The notes beneath the pieces were generated by a model, which was not told the origin of the DNA, searched no databases, and worked only from the letters and a program-made list of their open reading frames with translations. DNA of 46,925 bases from Nemertoderma westbladi (taxonomy: Eukaryota > Xenacoelomorpha > Nemertodermatida > Nemertodermatidae). Within the stretch, counting starts at the first letter, position 1. Every line of letters starts with the position of its first letter. Shown piece by piece: positions 1 to 11,463 of the stretch. Both the position numbers and the translations under genes were made by a program. Location of the stretch: positions 1-46,925 of the forward strand of contig JAUCBJ010004910.1 in assembly GCA_032718475.1 (NCBI GenBank), read 5' to 3'.

Positions 1-183
1 TGTTGTTATCGTGTTCGACGTGCTGAACTGCTGAACCATCTGGGAGTCTTCAATAATTAGGCCTGTGAACTCTAAGGCAGGTTGGAGCCTGTCAATACCG
101 GTACACATTCTACAGTACTTATTTTACTTTCAGTATAATATATCATTTAGTTTATATTACCTAGGCTTAATTAGATTTATTAA

Positions 184-2120
184 TATCAGTACAATAGAGA
201 TCGGTAGCGGAAGTGAATCCGACAGTCAACAGAGTGCTGATAAAAATCATCGTCCAGATGTCAATGAGTTAGATTACACGTCCAATGACAGTGAACCATA
301 TCATCAAGCCTGTAGGTCTATTACTTCTAAAGGTAGCGGCAGTACATCCAACACAGACTGCCAACGGGTTGCCGATAAGGATTGTCGTCCAGATGTCAAT
401 GAGTTAGATTACACATCCAGTGACAGTGATCCAGATCCACCAAACGGGCCCCAAACCATCGGGCAAAGTACTTCTTCTGGTAGCGGTATTGCTATAACTT
501 CTGCCATGTCTATTAAAGGGCCTGTCACTAGTTTTACTGGCATTACCAATACAGTAAGTAATGGCCCCAGTAGGACTACTAGCGGTTTGACTCCGATTAA
601 TAAAACTACAATATCTAGTAATGCTAACATTGGTAACAGTACTTCTTTCTCTTTATCAAGCGTTTTACTTTCGGATAGTGGCGTCCCAGCCGGTACTGAT
701 AGACATGCGTCGTATATGGTTAGTACAGGAAGAGAAAGTGTAATATGGAACTTTTTTTACCAAACATGCGGGTACCGTTTATGGTAAATGCAAGGTGCGT
801 GACAAAGTTCTTAAATGATGTGGTGGTACTGGTGCACTTCGAAAGTACTTACAGTAACTATATGCAAAACAATATGATGAGTTTACTAAACTTTTGCAAA
901 CTAAAAATGCTGAGGTTACGAAAAAGACAAATGAACTTACATCAATAGGAGCGTCTAAATTAAAAATCCTGAAGCAGATAACTCTTGAACAAGATCGCAA
1001 CGATATTTGGGCTGATGATGATATGCATGCAAAGGATATTGACAAACACATCATGGAAATGATTTCATTGGATGATGTTCCATTTTCTATCGTTGAAAGT
1101 GCAGGCTTTAAGAGACTTTTGTTTACAATAGAAAAGCATTATACTGTAAAATGAAAAGTAGAAGATACCTTTATAACACTAGCATAGATTAGATGATGTA
1201 TACAGCAAGCTTTTTGTACCCCCATTTTGTGTATTTTTGGAACAAATTAAAAAAATAAGTTTTACCTCAGATATTTGGACTCAAACAAATGCGAAGTTTA
1301 GCATGATATGTTTAGCAAGTTCCAGTGCCACTATTGCATTTAATAACTAACGTAGAACAAATGTACTCTTTATTTTATGCATTCGTATTAGTATTGTACT
1401 ATTATACATAGTTGACTGTAGGCCCTCTAACTGTTTTTAGATTACACAGCAACTGGATATAGGGGCATAACCTTTTGTCTGTTTTTTGTTTGTGGTTGTA
1501 ATATCTGAATATTTTGTTTAAACCCTGCTAAAAAGTTGCTTTAATGTACGTAATACCCTGTTAAAAAAAGTTTAGCACATGGCATTGATAATGAGGGTCA
1601 TTCACATAGAATACAGTAGAATAGACTGACGAGTTTCCTGGATCTCAGTTTTGAAAACATTCAAACCAAATTTCATGAAATGCTTTCAAAGTGGGGGTTA
1701 GATATAGATGATGTGATGGTAGTAACAAGGGATGCGGGTCGAATATGGTCAAAGCGTGTGAAAGTTTGAACATGAACTCTATCAATTGTGCTTGACATCA
1801 GCTGCACCTAGCAGTTAGTGATGCCATTGATGCGCAGCCATCCATTGTTTCTGTTATAAAAAAATGCCGTACAATCGCGAAGCATTTTCACAAGTTATCA
1901 AAGGATTCGAGTGAATTTCAAAATGTAGGAAATGGATTGAAGGCGTACGAATTTATTCGGGATATTGAAACACGGTGGAATAGCACATATAATATGATCC
2001 AGTGGCAACTCACTTTTTGTGATGGTTATATTAAATGGCTTATCAACGACAAAATCTGAGTTTGATGTTGTTCTCACTGGTCATGAGTATATGTTGTTGG
2101 ATAAATTAGCTGGTAAGTTA
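184..2120 (+). pseudogene. hAT transposase, BED-finger type, N-terminal and central part, decayed
   Basis: Seen: an open Ser/Thr/Asn-rich leader (about 184-780), then a broken BED-type finger (about 740-890, CKVRDKVLK followed by GALRKYLQ in shifted frames). Next come an IDKHIMEMISLDD...FKRLL block at 1040-1120, ISFTSDIWTQTNAKFSMICL at 1251-1310, and further blocks to about 2050 including HLAVSDAIDAQPSIV and ETRWNSTYNM, spread over several frames. Known: this order (BED finger, MI..D..PF..VE..GF, FTSDIWT, catalytic core, RWNST) is that of ZBED-like hAT transposases, which cut and paste DNA. Inference: the copy is dead, since stops and frameshifts interrupt every block. The C-terminal part lies about 4 kb downstream, displaced by LINE insertions. 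I could not find terminal inverted repeats for the whole element. The leader might belong to something else, but it runs directly into the BED region. Confidence 0.75.
222..440 (+). repeat. Imperfect tandem duplication in the hAT leader
   Basis: Two copies of a block encoding (A)DK..RPDVNELDYTS.DS.P lie at about 237-297 and 372-432, with the reading frame kept across both. The repeated DNA core is the run encoding PDVNELDYTS. It is an internal duplication of about 135 bp in a low-complexity acidic/serine-rich leader. Confidence 0.6.
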
Positions 2121-2163
2121 AACTTGACACTTTCATATTTCGTAGGTCTTCACGCAGGACAAA

Positions 2164-2473
2164 GTAAGTAAGCTTAGCATATGGGTACCACTATTTCATT
2201 TATTTCAGATTTGAGGGGGTTCATAAAGTATGTCATGCAAATTTTCCCGAATTTTGACCCCCCCCCCCCCCCGCTCTGTCACAAAGTGTCACGCAAGCTC
2301 GGACCCCTCAACCCCCCCCCCCCCCCCCCCCCCAGAGTGTGACATACTTTATGAACGCCTCCATTTCGACACACTACTGTACTAAGTTTGGTTTAATTTC
2401 ATCAAATTTAGAATTATACTACTACATTGAAAGTTGTTACAGCAGTACATATATGCTAAGCTTGCTTACTTCT
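2164..2473. repeat. Outer inverted repeat pair, possible MITE
   Basis: GTAAGTAAGCTTAGCATAT at 2164-2182 is matched in inverse orientation by ATATGCTAAGCTTGCTTAC near 2452-2470. The pair encloses a second inverted-repeat element at about 2214-2362, so one small element may have landed inside another. No transposase is encoded. I could not settle target-site duplications. Confidence 0.4.
2214..2362. mobile_element. Short inverted-repeat element with two C-tracts
   Basis: The ends are inverted copies of one motif: GGGGGTTCATAAAGTATGTCA at the left and TGACATACTTTATGAACGCC at the right. Between them lie two poly-C runs (2258-2272 and 2312-2333) around a GTCACAAAGTGTCACGC core. A related left end with its own poly-C run occurs at 46679-46748, so this is a family, not a chance hairpin. 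It is non-coding and is probably a non-autonomous DNA transposon of unknown superfamily. Confidence 0.5.
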
Positions 2474-2687
2474 TCGCTCGCCCCCATATAGATTTTCAGA
2501 TTCAAACACAAACAGCTTATTTATAAGCTAGATATTTTGTATTTTATATATGTTCTAGAATAGTATATAATGTTTATATTTTGTACTAGGACTCTAGGTT
2601 GTTTGCCATAGTAAGAATTACAGAAAAATATACAGAAAATTCTGATAATTTTGATCTTATTATCCCTTTCAGAAATTTTTAAACCTA

Positions 2688-3188
2688 CTACTACTACTAC
2701 TAGGATCGGCAGGCTGCATTGCAGCTGCATTTTTAAGAATGCTGTGCCGGCTTGTCGACAAAATTGCGCCACCACAACTCCGTATCACCCATGACATTTG
2801 CTATTGGCAAAGCGGAGGCGATTTTGTTCTAGTGTCAAGCTTGGGGGAACCAATGAGACACCTCCAATGTTACATAGTGTCTGATTGGAGATGTGTGCAT
2901 TGTACTTGACACAATGAACCCAGCGTAGCATTCTTGTGAATGTGCCATCCCGATATTTGGTGTCCTCAGCAGTTAGAGCCCAGCATGGACTCCCATAGAG
3001 GAGTACTGGAACTACTGCTGCTCTAAATAATCGGACCTTAAGTTTCCGATTAATTCTCGGTGACTTCCAAATCCTGGAAAGCCTATTCAAGGTTGCCCAT
3101 GCCTTTCCCTTACGTATTCGAAGGTCCTCACCTGACGTCTGGATATCCATGATCCCAGGTAACAGAGTCGTCCACATGCTCAAGCATA
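2688..3188 (-). mobile_element. RTE-type LINE copy A, 3' part
   Basis: Seen on the minus strand: a block coding for the RT C-terminal region (GEDLRIRKGKAWATLNRLSR, then LLYGSPCWALTAED). It is followed by the family's short 3' end GATCCTAGTAGTAGTAG (minus orientation), a CTA-type microsatellite tail. A deletion after LRFA removes the last part of the coding region that copies B and C keep. Copy A continues at 5482-5930 on the far side of copy B, which interrupted it. Known: RTE-clade LINEs have very short 3' UTRs ending in microsatellite repeats. The clade name is my inference. Confidence 0.75.
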
Positions 3189-5481
3189 CTACTACTAGGA
3201 TCGGCATGCTGCATTGCAGCTGCATTTTTAAGAATGCTGTGCCGGCTTGTCAACAAAATTGCACCGCCACAACTCCCTATCACCCATGACATTGGCTAGA
3301 TCATCTGCATCTTTAAGGCCAGTGTCCTTTAAGATGCGTCTCAAGAAAGTCATGGGCTGTCCACCATGCTTATTCACTCCATGAGGCTGCCAAAGTACAA
3401 GATTATGCACTGGCTGGTCCTCACGGCGAAAGCAATGTCCTGCAAAGCGGAGGCGATTTTGTTCTAGTGTCAAGCTTGGGGGAACCAATGAGACACCTCC
3501 AATGTTATATAGTGTCTGGTTGGAGATGTGTGCATTGTACTTGACACAATGAACCCGGCGTAGCATTCTTGTGAATGTGCCATCCAGAGATTTGGTGTCC
3601 TCAGCAGTTAGAGCCCAGCATGGACTCCCGTAGAGGAGTACTGGAACTACTGCTGCTCTAAATAATCGGACCTTAAGTTTCCGATTAATTCTCGGTGACT
3701 TCCAAATCCTGGAAAGCCTATTCAAGGCTGCCCATGCCTTTCCCTTACGTATTCGAAGGTCCTCACCTGACTTCCGGATCCATGATCCCAGGTAACAGAA
3801 GTCGTCCACATGCTCAAGCATACCATCCTTTGAGCTTATGCTCATCCGATCAGAGACTTGCTGAGGACTTTCAAAGTTAACTGTCAGAATTTTGGTCTTT
3901 CTGGAGTTAATAAAAAGACCAACACTAGAAGCAGCATGTTCTAATGAGCTGAGGAGCCGTTGGACTCCCTCTAATGATTCTGAGAGTACTCCTAAGTCAT
4001 CAGCAAAGTCTAGATCAGTTAGGTACTTGGCAGGATTTCCTCGACTTCTGGAGCCAGTAGGTGGAGTTATCATCACCCCATCATCATTATAATGATCTAA
4101 GGACATGCGTAGAACATAGTCAACCACAATAATGAACAAGAATGGTGCAAGTGTGTCTCCTTGGAGGACACCCCATAACACTTCAAATGGTTCTGTGTCA
4201 CCGTCAACAGTAGACACAAATGTTGTCGAACCATCGTATACTGATCTGATTGCTGCAATAATTTCATCAGGAATCTCATATAATGAAAGTATGCCGAACA
4301 TACGTGAGCGAGAGACTGAATCAAAGGCCTTGAAGAAGTCAACAAAGATAACAGCCAGATGCCTGTCTTTCTTTTTTGATAACTCTTCAATTATCCTTCT
4401 AAGTGCCAAAATGGGCTCCATGGTCCCACGACCTTTACGGAACCCATTCTGATTTCCACGGAGCAGTCTCTCAATGGGATCCCTGATGCGATTTAATAGA
4501 ATCCTATTGTATAGCTTTGCAGCAATCGAGATCAATGAGATTCCCCGAAAAGAACCATAGAGTGTTAGGTTGCCCTTCTTGGGAACTGGCACCAACTTAT
4601 TTGTTTTCATTTCTTGTGGGACTCTTGTTGTTCGGTACATGTCTACTATGATGGGATAGATGAGCTTTAAACACTCAGGTATTTTAAAGACCTCAGGGGG
4701 AACACCATCTACTCCACTGGCACGATTGGTCTTAATGCTCTTTGCAGCAGCCTTCACTTCTGCAAAAGAGATATCGCCAATGGGAATATCTGGGAGTACA
4801 GACTCAGACACTTTTACTTCTATAAAGTTATCAGGCAATACCCTGTCATTATTGAGGAGCTTTTCAAAGTGGGCTTTCCAACCATTGAGGCGATCGGCTG
4901 GTGATTCAGCCTTAACCTTGGTGGTTGGTTGGCTTTTCCGCCCAGTAAGCAGATTGATCGATTTCCATGCCTGGGATGATTGCCTGCTGTCGTCAGCATC
5001 ATTGATGGCATCAACCTGTTGGTTTATTAGCTCCTGTAGATTAGCAGAGTACTGCCTGTTCAGCGACCTAGATGCAGCCTTAACTGCATTCTTGGCCGCT
5101 GTAGTCTGTTTTAGTCGGGACTCTTTCTGCGCCTTATGAAGGTCATTTCGGCACTTCTGAATTTTGTTGTCAGTCCAGGGGGCCCTTTTCCTGTTTCGAG
5201 GGTATACAGGAACTGTTTCTGCAGCTGCTAACTTAACTGCTTCTGTAAAGGCAGTATAGCCCTCACAGTGATCTGCCGCCTCAGAGGCAAGAGCCTCATA
5301 CCTGTTGCTCAGCTGTAGTGTGAAGCTGGATCTCACACTTGGCTGTTGCAACAGAGAGGACCAGTCATGCCGCGGCAAGGCAGATTTCGTTGCTCTGCTA
5401 GCACGCAGACTAAGTCTTACCTTGGCCACAATAAGGCGGTGATCACTGGAGAATGGTCGAAGTGTAAATGCATTACAGTCT
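3189..5481 (-). mobile_element. RTE-type LINE copy B, nested inside copy A
   Basis: This copy is bounded by an exact 12-bp direct repeat TGCTCAAGCATA (3177-3188 and 5482-5493), the expected target-site duplication. It is 5'-truncated within the endonuclease region and ends in the same TAGTAG tail as copies A and C. Because the target was another copy of the same family, the whole 2.7-5.9 kb block is LINE-in-LINE in the same orientation. Its coding part is open throughout, so it is probably the youngest element here. Confidence 0.9.
3228..5481 (-). CDS. LINE reverse transcriptase (endonuclease C-terminus, RT, C-terminal domain), 5'-truncated
   Basis: Seen on the minus strand from 5481: the last piece of an apurinic-type endonuclease (SSDHRLIVAKVRL), a linker, then RT. 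RT motifs in order are YGSFRGISLIS, QNGFRKGRGT, AVIFVDFFKAFD (first catalytic Asp), VLQGDTLAPFLF, and LDFADDLGVL (the catalytic DD pair). After these come GYLGSW-like FCYLGSWI and LLYGSPCWAL. The stop is at 3228, about 30 bp before the tail. All key RT residues are present. Function: target-primed reverse transcription of its own RNA. The open frame continues upstream to 5819, but that part belongs to copy A and is joined only by the insertion. No native start or promoter remains, so the copy is not autonomous. Confidence 0.85.
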
Positions 5482-5935
5482 TGCTCAAGCATACCATCCT
5501 TTGAGCTTATGCTCTTCCGGTCAGAGACTTGCTGAGGACTTTCAAAGTTAACTGTCAAAATTGTGGTATTTTTGGAGTTAATAAAAAGACCAACAATAGA
5601 AGCAGCCTGTTCTAATGAGCTGAGGAGCCGTTGGGCTCCCTCTAGTGATTCTGAGAGTACTCCTAAGTCATCAACAAAGTCTAGATCAGTTAGGTACTTT
5701 GCAGGATTTCCTCGACTTCTGGAGCCAGTAGGTGGAGTTATCATCACCCCATCAGGTGTGATTGGATAAATGAAAAGAGAGGACATGCGTAGAACATAGT
5801 CAACCACAATTATGAACAAGAATGGTGCAAATGTGTCTCCCTGGAGGATGCCCTATAACACTTCAAATGGTTCTGTGTCACCGTCAACAGTAGACACAAA
5901 TGTTGTCGAACCACCAACGTATACTGATGAAGGAG
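5482..5935 (-). pseudogene. RTE-type LINE copy A, central RT fragment
   Basis: The minus strand carries the same RT segment as copy B from the TVDGDTEPFEVL region to SSKDGMLE. Differences include LDFVDDLGVL (Ala to Val before the DD pair) and an extra FIYPITP stretch replacing the DHYND segment. The similarity to copy B fades around 5930, which marks the truncated 5' end of copy A. I saw no convincing target-site duplication for copy A in the hAT sequence. Confidence 0.75.
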
Positions 5936-6059
5936 ATGTCGGAGCCACTGAGTCACAACAATGCTACATTAGCATACATACATGTGCTCACTCAGTAAGG
6001 CACTGATACGAAGCTTATCAAACTATAATGATCACCATTTGTAGTTGTAATGACCACGA

Positions 6060-6790
6060 CATTGCACTCTTCATTCACTCGACGATTTGGTGAGCTGAAC
6101 AAGAAGATACTAGTTCTTGTTAACACATTATTGGACCCGCGTCGTAAATTCAAATGGTTTGCAGATGACTAACCAAATAGAATGCAACGGACGCAGCTTG
6201 GGAATATATAAATAAACTTATTACTACATGTGCTCCTGATAGTTCGCGTATGAGTGGTAAACGCATTCACGTGAATGATAAGGGTGTAGAACCTCCTATA
6301 AAAATAATATGGGTTGGGGATTCGCAACGAGGTAGTCTCCAAGATATCATCAATGAGCTGGGCGACAGTGACACCAATGAGGTAGTTATTACTTCCGGGC
6401 CAGATGCAGACACAGCTTCAGCTATAATCGAATTGGACACGTATTTATATGATAAACGAGTGGATCAGTCAATTACTCTACATGTGATGGGATTAGTCCT
6501 ACAATTGCACCAATAAAAGATAAGTTATTTTCGGTAAAATAAACTTATCATTCGAGGTTAAGATCCCTAGATCCCTTCCTATAATAAAATGTATAATAAC
6601 AAACACCTCGTAAAATACTGCTTGCCAACACATAGTTACAGTCAATTACTGACATTTCAAAGTGGTGGCTTCAAAATAAGTATCGCTACCCTATGCTTTA
6701 TGAACTGTCGCGAATATTTATGTCCGCTAAACCGACTAGTATGTCCAGTGAACAGTTATTCAGTCAGGTAGGAGTGATATACCATCCATG
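6060..6790 (+). pseudogene. hAT transposase, C-terminal part, decayed
   Basis: Seen: LVNTLLDPRRKFKWFAD at about 6118-6168 matches the hAT 'LDPR.K' block. YPMLYELSRIFMSAKPTSMS followed by SEQLFSQVG at about 6686-6770 is the classic hAT dimerisation domain end. An open stretch at 6250-6516 between them would be the variable region. Stops and frameshifts separate the blocks. This completes the transposase whose front half lies at 184-2120. A 23-base G run (6804-6826) follows directly. Confidence 0.75.
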
Positions 6791-6904
6791 GGATGGGGGA
6801 GGAGGGGGGGGGGGGGGGGGGGGGGGTGGGGGTCAGTGGAATGGGGTTTCTAGACTGACAAACGACATGAACATGTACATGTATTCAAGGCACGAGGCCC
6901 TATC

Positions 6905-8095
6905 TACTGCATCTTAGAAAACCATGCAGGAAAACCAATTGTATCAAACCTAATCCAAGATGAGTGGGCAGCGATTGATTCCTTGACCAAGGATAAATCT
7001 ATTATTATTCGCCCAGCAGATAAAGGAAACAAGACGGTCATCCTTACCACTTAGATTACGATATAAAAATGGAAAACATTTTACATGACACATCTCAGTT
7101 TGTTGATCTTGACTTTGACCCTGTGAAAAAATATGAAACGCAAAATTAGGAGTATATCACTCACAGCTCCCCCACACCTAAGGTAATCCACAAAAAAGGG
7201 TCCCAGCTCCGAAACATAGTAGCGTATAATAACGCCCCTAGTTTAAGAAATTATCTAGCATATGGGGAATCATACATTAAGAACTCCACAGAGTTCATAG
7301 AAAAATTAAAATCTGTTTCAATTGGGACTAACGACATCCAAACAAGTTTCGATGTTGTAAATATGTTTGGAAACATAACTATTTACTTAACCTTGTTCTA
7401 GAACAAACGGCGTTTCAGTACAATAATTATTTTTACCGACAGTGTAAAGGACTCCCAATGGGTAACCCAGTTTCACCTGTACTCAGTTGCTTATTTATGT
7501 ATTGACATGAATATTTGGCTAGGGAAAGGGTTTTTTTGCCACACAATTTTACTACAGAACAATATTGATAATTTACTTAAATGTATGAATAGTTTACACC
7601 AGGACATATCTTTCAAGACACCCACTGTAACTTGCCCTTCTTAGATGTTTTAGTCACAATTTCGAATGGTTCAATTAGACCTACAGTATTCCAAAAACCA
7701 AACCATTCTAACCGCTACCTAAACTTTTCATCCCCAGTCCGACCCCAGCGGGGTAGTCTATGCGATCCCATGTACATGTGGTAGGGTATACATAGGCGAA
7801 TCAAAATATCATAAGGTTAATTCAACATGATTCAGACATACGCCACCAGAGGGCTAAGGCTACTGACTTGGCTGACCACCATCTGCAGATAGGCCGTGTA
7901 CCGAGGTTTGACCTCATGCAAGACATAGGCAGGGAAACGCATAGGGACCGTAAAGTGCATACTGGAGAACCTATGATATATATTAAGGATTTGGGTGACA
8001 GGGCCCTTAATAAGCGGCAGTCAGTAGAGGTAGGCTACGTGAATGCAGCAACTCTAGCAAAGTTTTCGGGGAAGCGAGTGTTCTTCAATCAATAA
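6905..8095 (+). pseudogene. Penelope-like element: RT and GIY-YIG endonuclease relic
   Basis: Seen in broken frames: KSIIIRPADKGNKTVIL (about 6989-7040), LRNYLAYGESYIKNSTEFIE, FDVVNMFGNI (a damaged RT motif A), then KGLPMGNPVSPVLSCLFMY (about 7446-7505). Then come GHIFQDTH...LPFLDVLVT, and GVVYAIPCTCGRVYIGES (about 7749-7802). Known: RT with 'RPADKG' and 'GLPMGSP.SP' motifs plus a C-terminal GIY-YIG nuclease defines Penelope-like retroelements. The Tyr...Gly-Glu-Ser nuclease signature is still readable. A last open piece at 7868-8095 follows. Many stops show the copy is inactive. I saw no terminal repeats. Confidence 0.75.
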
Positions 8096-9790
8096 TAAAA
8101 AAATGGGGGAGGGTTGGTGGCTCAAACTTTCTTATAGTTGAATTAGGGAAGAATATTAATTGAATTAACTGAATCATTCCAATGTTTTTGTTCAAACATT
8201 TAAACAATTTCACAAGAGGGGTGGGTTATCAGGAAACTTAAAAAAGACAACCTGTACATTACTTAATGAGTTATTATGTTAATTACTATTATATTTACAT
8301 TTTTCATACATACATACATACAGAAAAAGTTATTATTTTAATTCGAATTCCAACAACATAAGCTCCGGATTGGCTCTGGGTTCATTTGCCCGGAGCCGGA
8401 ACCAGAGCCGGAGGCAGAAAATTGGCCCGGAGCTCCGGAGCTCTGTCGCATCCCTACTGCACATGCAGTTTGATTTAAAATTCTTCACATTCCATATGGA
8501 GTGGAGATGCCGTACCCTTCAGCACTCGCATTGTGTGTACTTGGATCCATACAGCAATAAGCTTTATAGGCTTATCTGCTAGTGTTGTGAATTCTCCATG
8601 ATTCATTGCAAATGTGAGGGTTCTGAAGTTTGAGCAAAGCAATCGTGGTGAATCAAGTTTACCAGAATTCAATTGGATATATTTCCTACATATGGGCCCA
8701 TTTTGTAGTGGGAAGTGCTACTTCAGTCTACCCCCCAGTCTGAATGCAATATGTATTAGCATACCGGTATCGATTAAACCAAACGTTATATGTAGATTCC
8801 TTAAAGTTTGTATCTTAATTCCGAGAGATTTGCTTTTACCAATTTTCAGCAAGGAATACGGCATACAGTTAAATTCATACGTAGATGATGCCCTACTGTA
8901 AAATGTATCATAATTATTATGGTAACTCCCTCCCACCCCAAACCTAATTCGCTAAATTAATAAGATATTAATTGCATTAAAGTTATTGCCAATAAATTAA
9001 CTCTGAACCTGTATTGAAAGTTTGGCTAAAGAGCCCGCGCGCGGGAAAGATATCAATTTTCCAGTAACTAAAGAATCTGGGATCTATAGACCCCAGACCA
9101 TCCTTGGTATTGACAGACATGAGATAATCCATGATTAACAAGACATCATGTGAAAGTGGACTAATTTTTACACTGTCTCTGAGAATATGTGTAGGTTCGG
9201 TTCATAGATGAGTTGTAGGAATTCATTTGATATACTGTCATGAAATTCATATTGAAACATGAACATATTAATATTTATAATAGAAACATGAACATATTAA
9301 TATTTATATAAATATTTACCAATACAGTATTTATTTAACTGATCACACAATCTATGGCACTAATTTAGATAATAGAGGAGAATACAACATTTTTACATTG
9401 ATGTATGTACATGATACCCTTAATTAATTAACATGTTACAGGAAATGCAACGATCAACACAATAGACCATAAATAATGATAAACTAAATTAACTCATTTA
9501 TAAATGTTTAAATACATAAAATATGCTAATAGGCAGGGTGTTTGAAAAGAATAAGATGTAACGGTTTCATTTTTGAATTACTCGTCACCACTTTCAGGAA
9601 ATCGTTTCTGCTCCTGTTGAAAGCTAGAGGCGAAACTTGTACAGGTAAAATGTGTCATAATTCTAACATAACCATTACCCATGGGCATGAATTGTTATAG
9701 AATCACTTAACATCACCATTTTGATAACTACATAACAGCATTTACCTCATCAGTTGGGTGGAATCCTAATTAAGTAATCCATGTGATGAA
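8096..9790. other. Non-coding stretch, no gene seen
   Basis: AT-rich sequence without a convincing protein. There is a GC-rich patch at 8362-8452 with repeated CCGGAGC/GAGCTCCGGAGCTC palindromes ending in CTCTGTCGCATCCCTAC. That ending resembles hAT-type termini (GGGATGCGAC...), but no partner was found. A two-copy repeat of GAAACATGAACATATTAATA lies at about 9253 and 9286. The short open frames at 8370-8901 match nothing I recognise. Confidence 0.5.
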
Positions 9791-10002
9791 GTGTTTTTCC
9801 ATGGCAATTATACAATTACTCATCTAAGAAACCGAAGTAAACATTTTTTTCTTCAAAGCTTTTCGTGTAAAGAGTTATTTTATTCAATATTATGCCAAAC
9901 ATCCTGTATGTTAATATCATATGCTAGGTTTATTTGCGTTCATGTTGTCATCTACATTGGATTCGTATTTCATAATTTTCTTACATGCATACTGGTATCT
10001 AT

Positions 10003-10983
10003 CTAAATGCAACAAATTAATCTTTTAACATCTTTGATTAACCTTTTCAGTCCCATTTTAAAGTAAGTATGCAAAAATCCGTAGATTAGCGGGTTTACAA
10101 GAATTCCCAAGGAAATAAAAACGCGAGCAATTGTCCTGTAAGGGTAACCTTTGACCTTGGTGTCACTGCTGTTGGTACCAATGTAACTGAATATGACGTA
10201 GAATGATGTCATAGATGTGAATGAGAGAGTAATGAGCAGCATAACGAGCGCTGTTCGGTATTCTTTAGCGCGACTTTCATCACTTTTTCTTCGCGTTATT
10301 TGTGGCAATCGCTTTTGTCTATGTATTATCAGAGAATTGGCGATCAGAAGCACAATTCCTTCTAGAACTAGAACCAATTGAAGAATTATGTTTCCGCATC
10401 TTCGCAGATACATTGAAGTCTGGAATAAGTTGTCTCGAAGTTCCTCTGCTACAGAATCTAAGTCGGTAATCAAATTAGCTTTAATGTGGTAACCAGTGGA
10501 GAAGAAGGCAGGGATCCCCATAGCAACAGCGATCCCAACATCTACCACTGTGATGCTAACAGCCATCCTTTGGCTGAACATGTTGCGGTATCGTATGAAG
10601 TGGCATACGGCGCAGTATCGGTCGAGCGTGATGGATAGTAGTAGCAGTAAGGACATGATGAGACACATCTCGAAACAATTCCATAAGAAATGGAAGTTTA
10701 GGCTTGTATGGCTCCAAGAAAACACCAAAAGTATAGCGGCTGTTGTAAAGTCAGTGGTCAAAACCGCAAGAATAAATATTTACGAGGGTACACGTGTTTT
10801 TTTCCTTACGAAAACTGTAAAAACGATGATGATAGCTAACATGGCCATCACAGATGTTACTTTCAGTATGTTGGCGGATACCAGAGTTATATACTCGCTG
10901 AATTCCGACCACTCTGTAATATCAACATCGGTGTTATTGTTTATAACTAATTCCATGTTGTGTGAACAAATTTTATGCTTCAA
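10003..10983 (-). pseudogene. Rhodopsin-like (class A) GPCR with one in-frame stop
   Basis: Seen: starting from the ATG at 10983 (minus), a short polar N-terminus with a possible N-glycosylation site (NNT), TM1 (ILKVTSVMAMLAIIIVFTVF) and RKKTRVPS, then TAA at 10780-10782. The same frame continues without a break: TM2 (IFILAVLTTDFTTAAILL), TM3 ending SITLDRYCAV (DRY motif), TM4, a TM5 region, KEYRTALVMLLITLSF (TM6) and GILVNPLIYGF (NPxxY, TM7). The C-tail is basic and ends in CCI. The total is about 326 codons plus stop. The canonical CWxP of TM6 and the usual Cys at the top of TM3 are absent. Ligand unknown. The TAA sits where TM2 begins, at a position usually Asn or similar. It may be a pseudogene, a polymorphic null or a sequencing error. 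Confidence 0.75.
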
Positions 10984-11460
10984 ATCATTTATTATGCAAA
11001 CAATTAAACAAATTATTAAATAATTTCATCGTATGCCATATGTAGCTAAGTAATAATTAATATTGTCAGGTAAATTGTATTGTGATTTGAAAATTTATAA
11101 TAAGTCAGCGTCAGAGATACAAACCCAAACTTATCTTTGGCCCTTTTTACTTATTTAATTGTATTTACTATTATTGTTAGGTTATTATTAGTATGAAGTA
11201 ATAACTATATTTAAATTAATTAATTAGTAAAATGTTTATTTATAAATGCTAATAGAAACACACAACAAAGATAACGATAATAAAGAAACCAACACACAAC
11301 ATATGAATATCCAGACCAAACACAAACACAATAAATTTATGTTTCTATAAACTGCAAACAGTGTTTGAGTCCTAAGATCTGTCTGTACGGTGATTATATC
11401 ACCTGGTTAGTTATTGTTATATTTATTTATATACCAATGCAACTTGGGAACCAAGGCAAC
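10984..11460. other. AT-rich intergenic stretch upstream of the GPCR
   Basis: This would hold the GPCR promoter if the gene is real. No element I can name is visible, only AT-rich simple sequence. Confidence 0.4.
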
Positions 11461-11463
11461 TTG

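Noticed and set aside
65-787. 240-codon open frame as an independent host gene
   Set aside because: It runs into the BED-finger region of the hAT relic and has no separate domain; treated as the transposase leader.
8362-8460. hAT-type terminus or GC-rich hairpin element
   Set aside because: It ends in GTCGCATCCCTAC, but I found no second end or target duplication; kept only as a remark.
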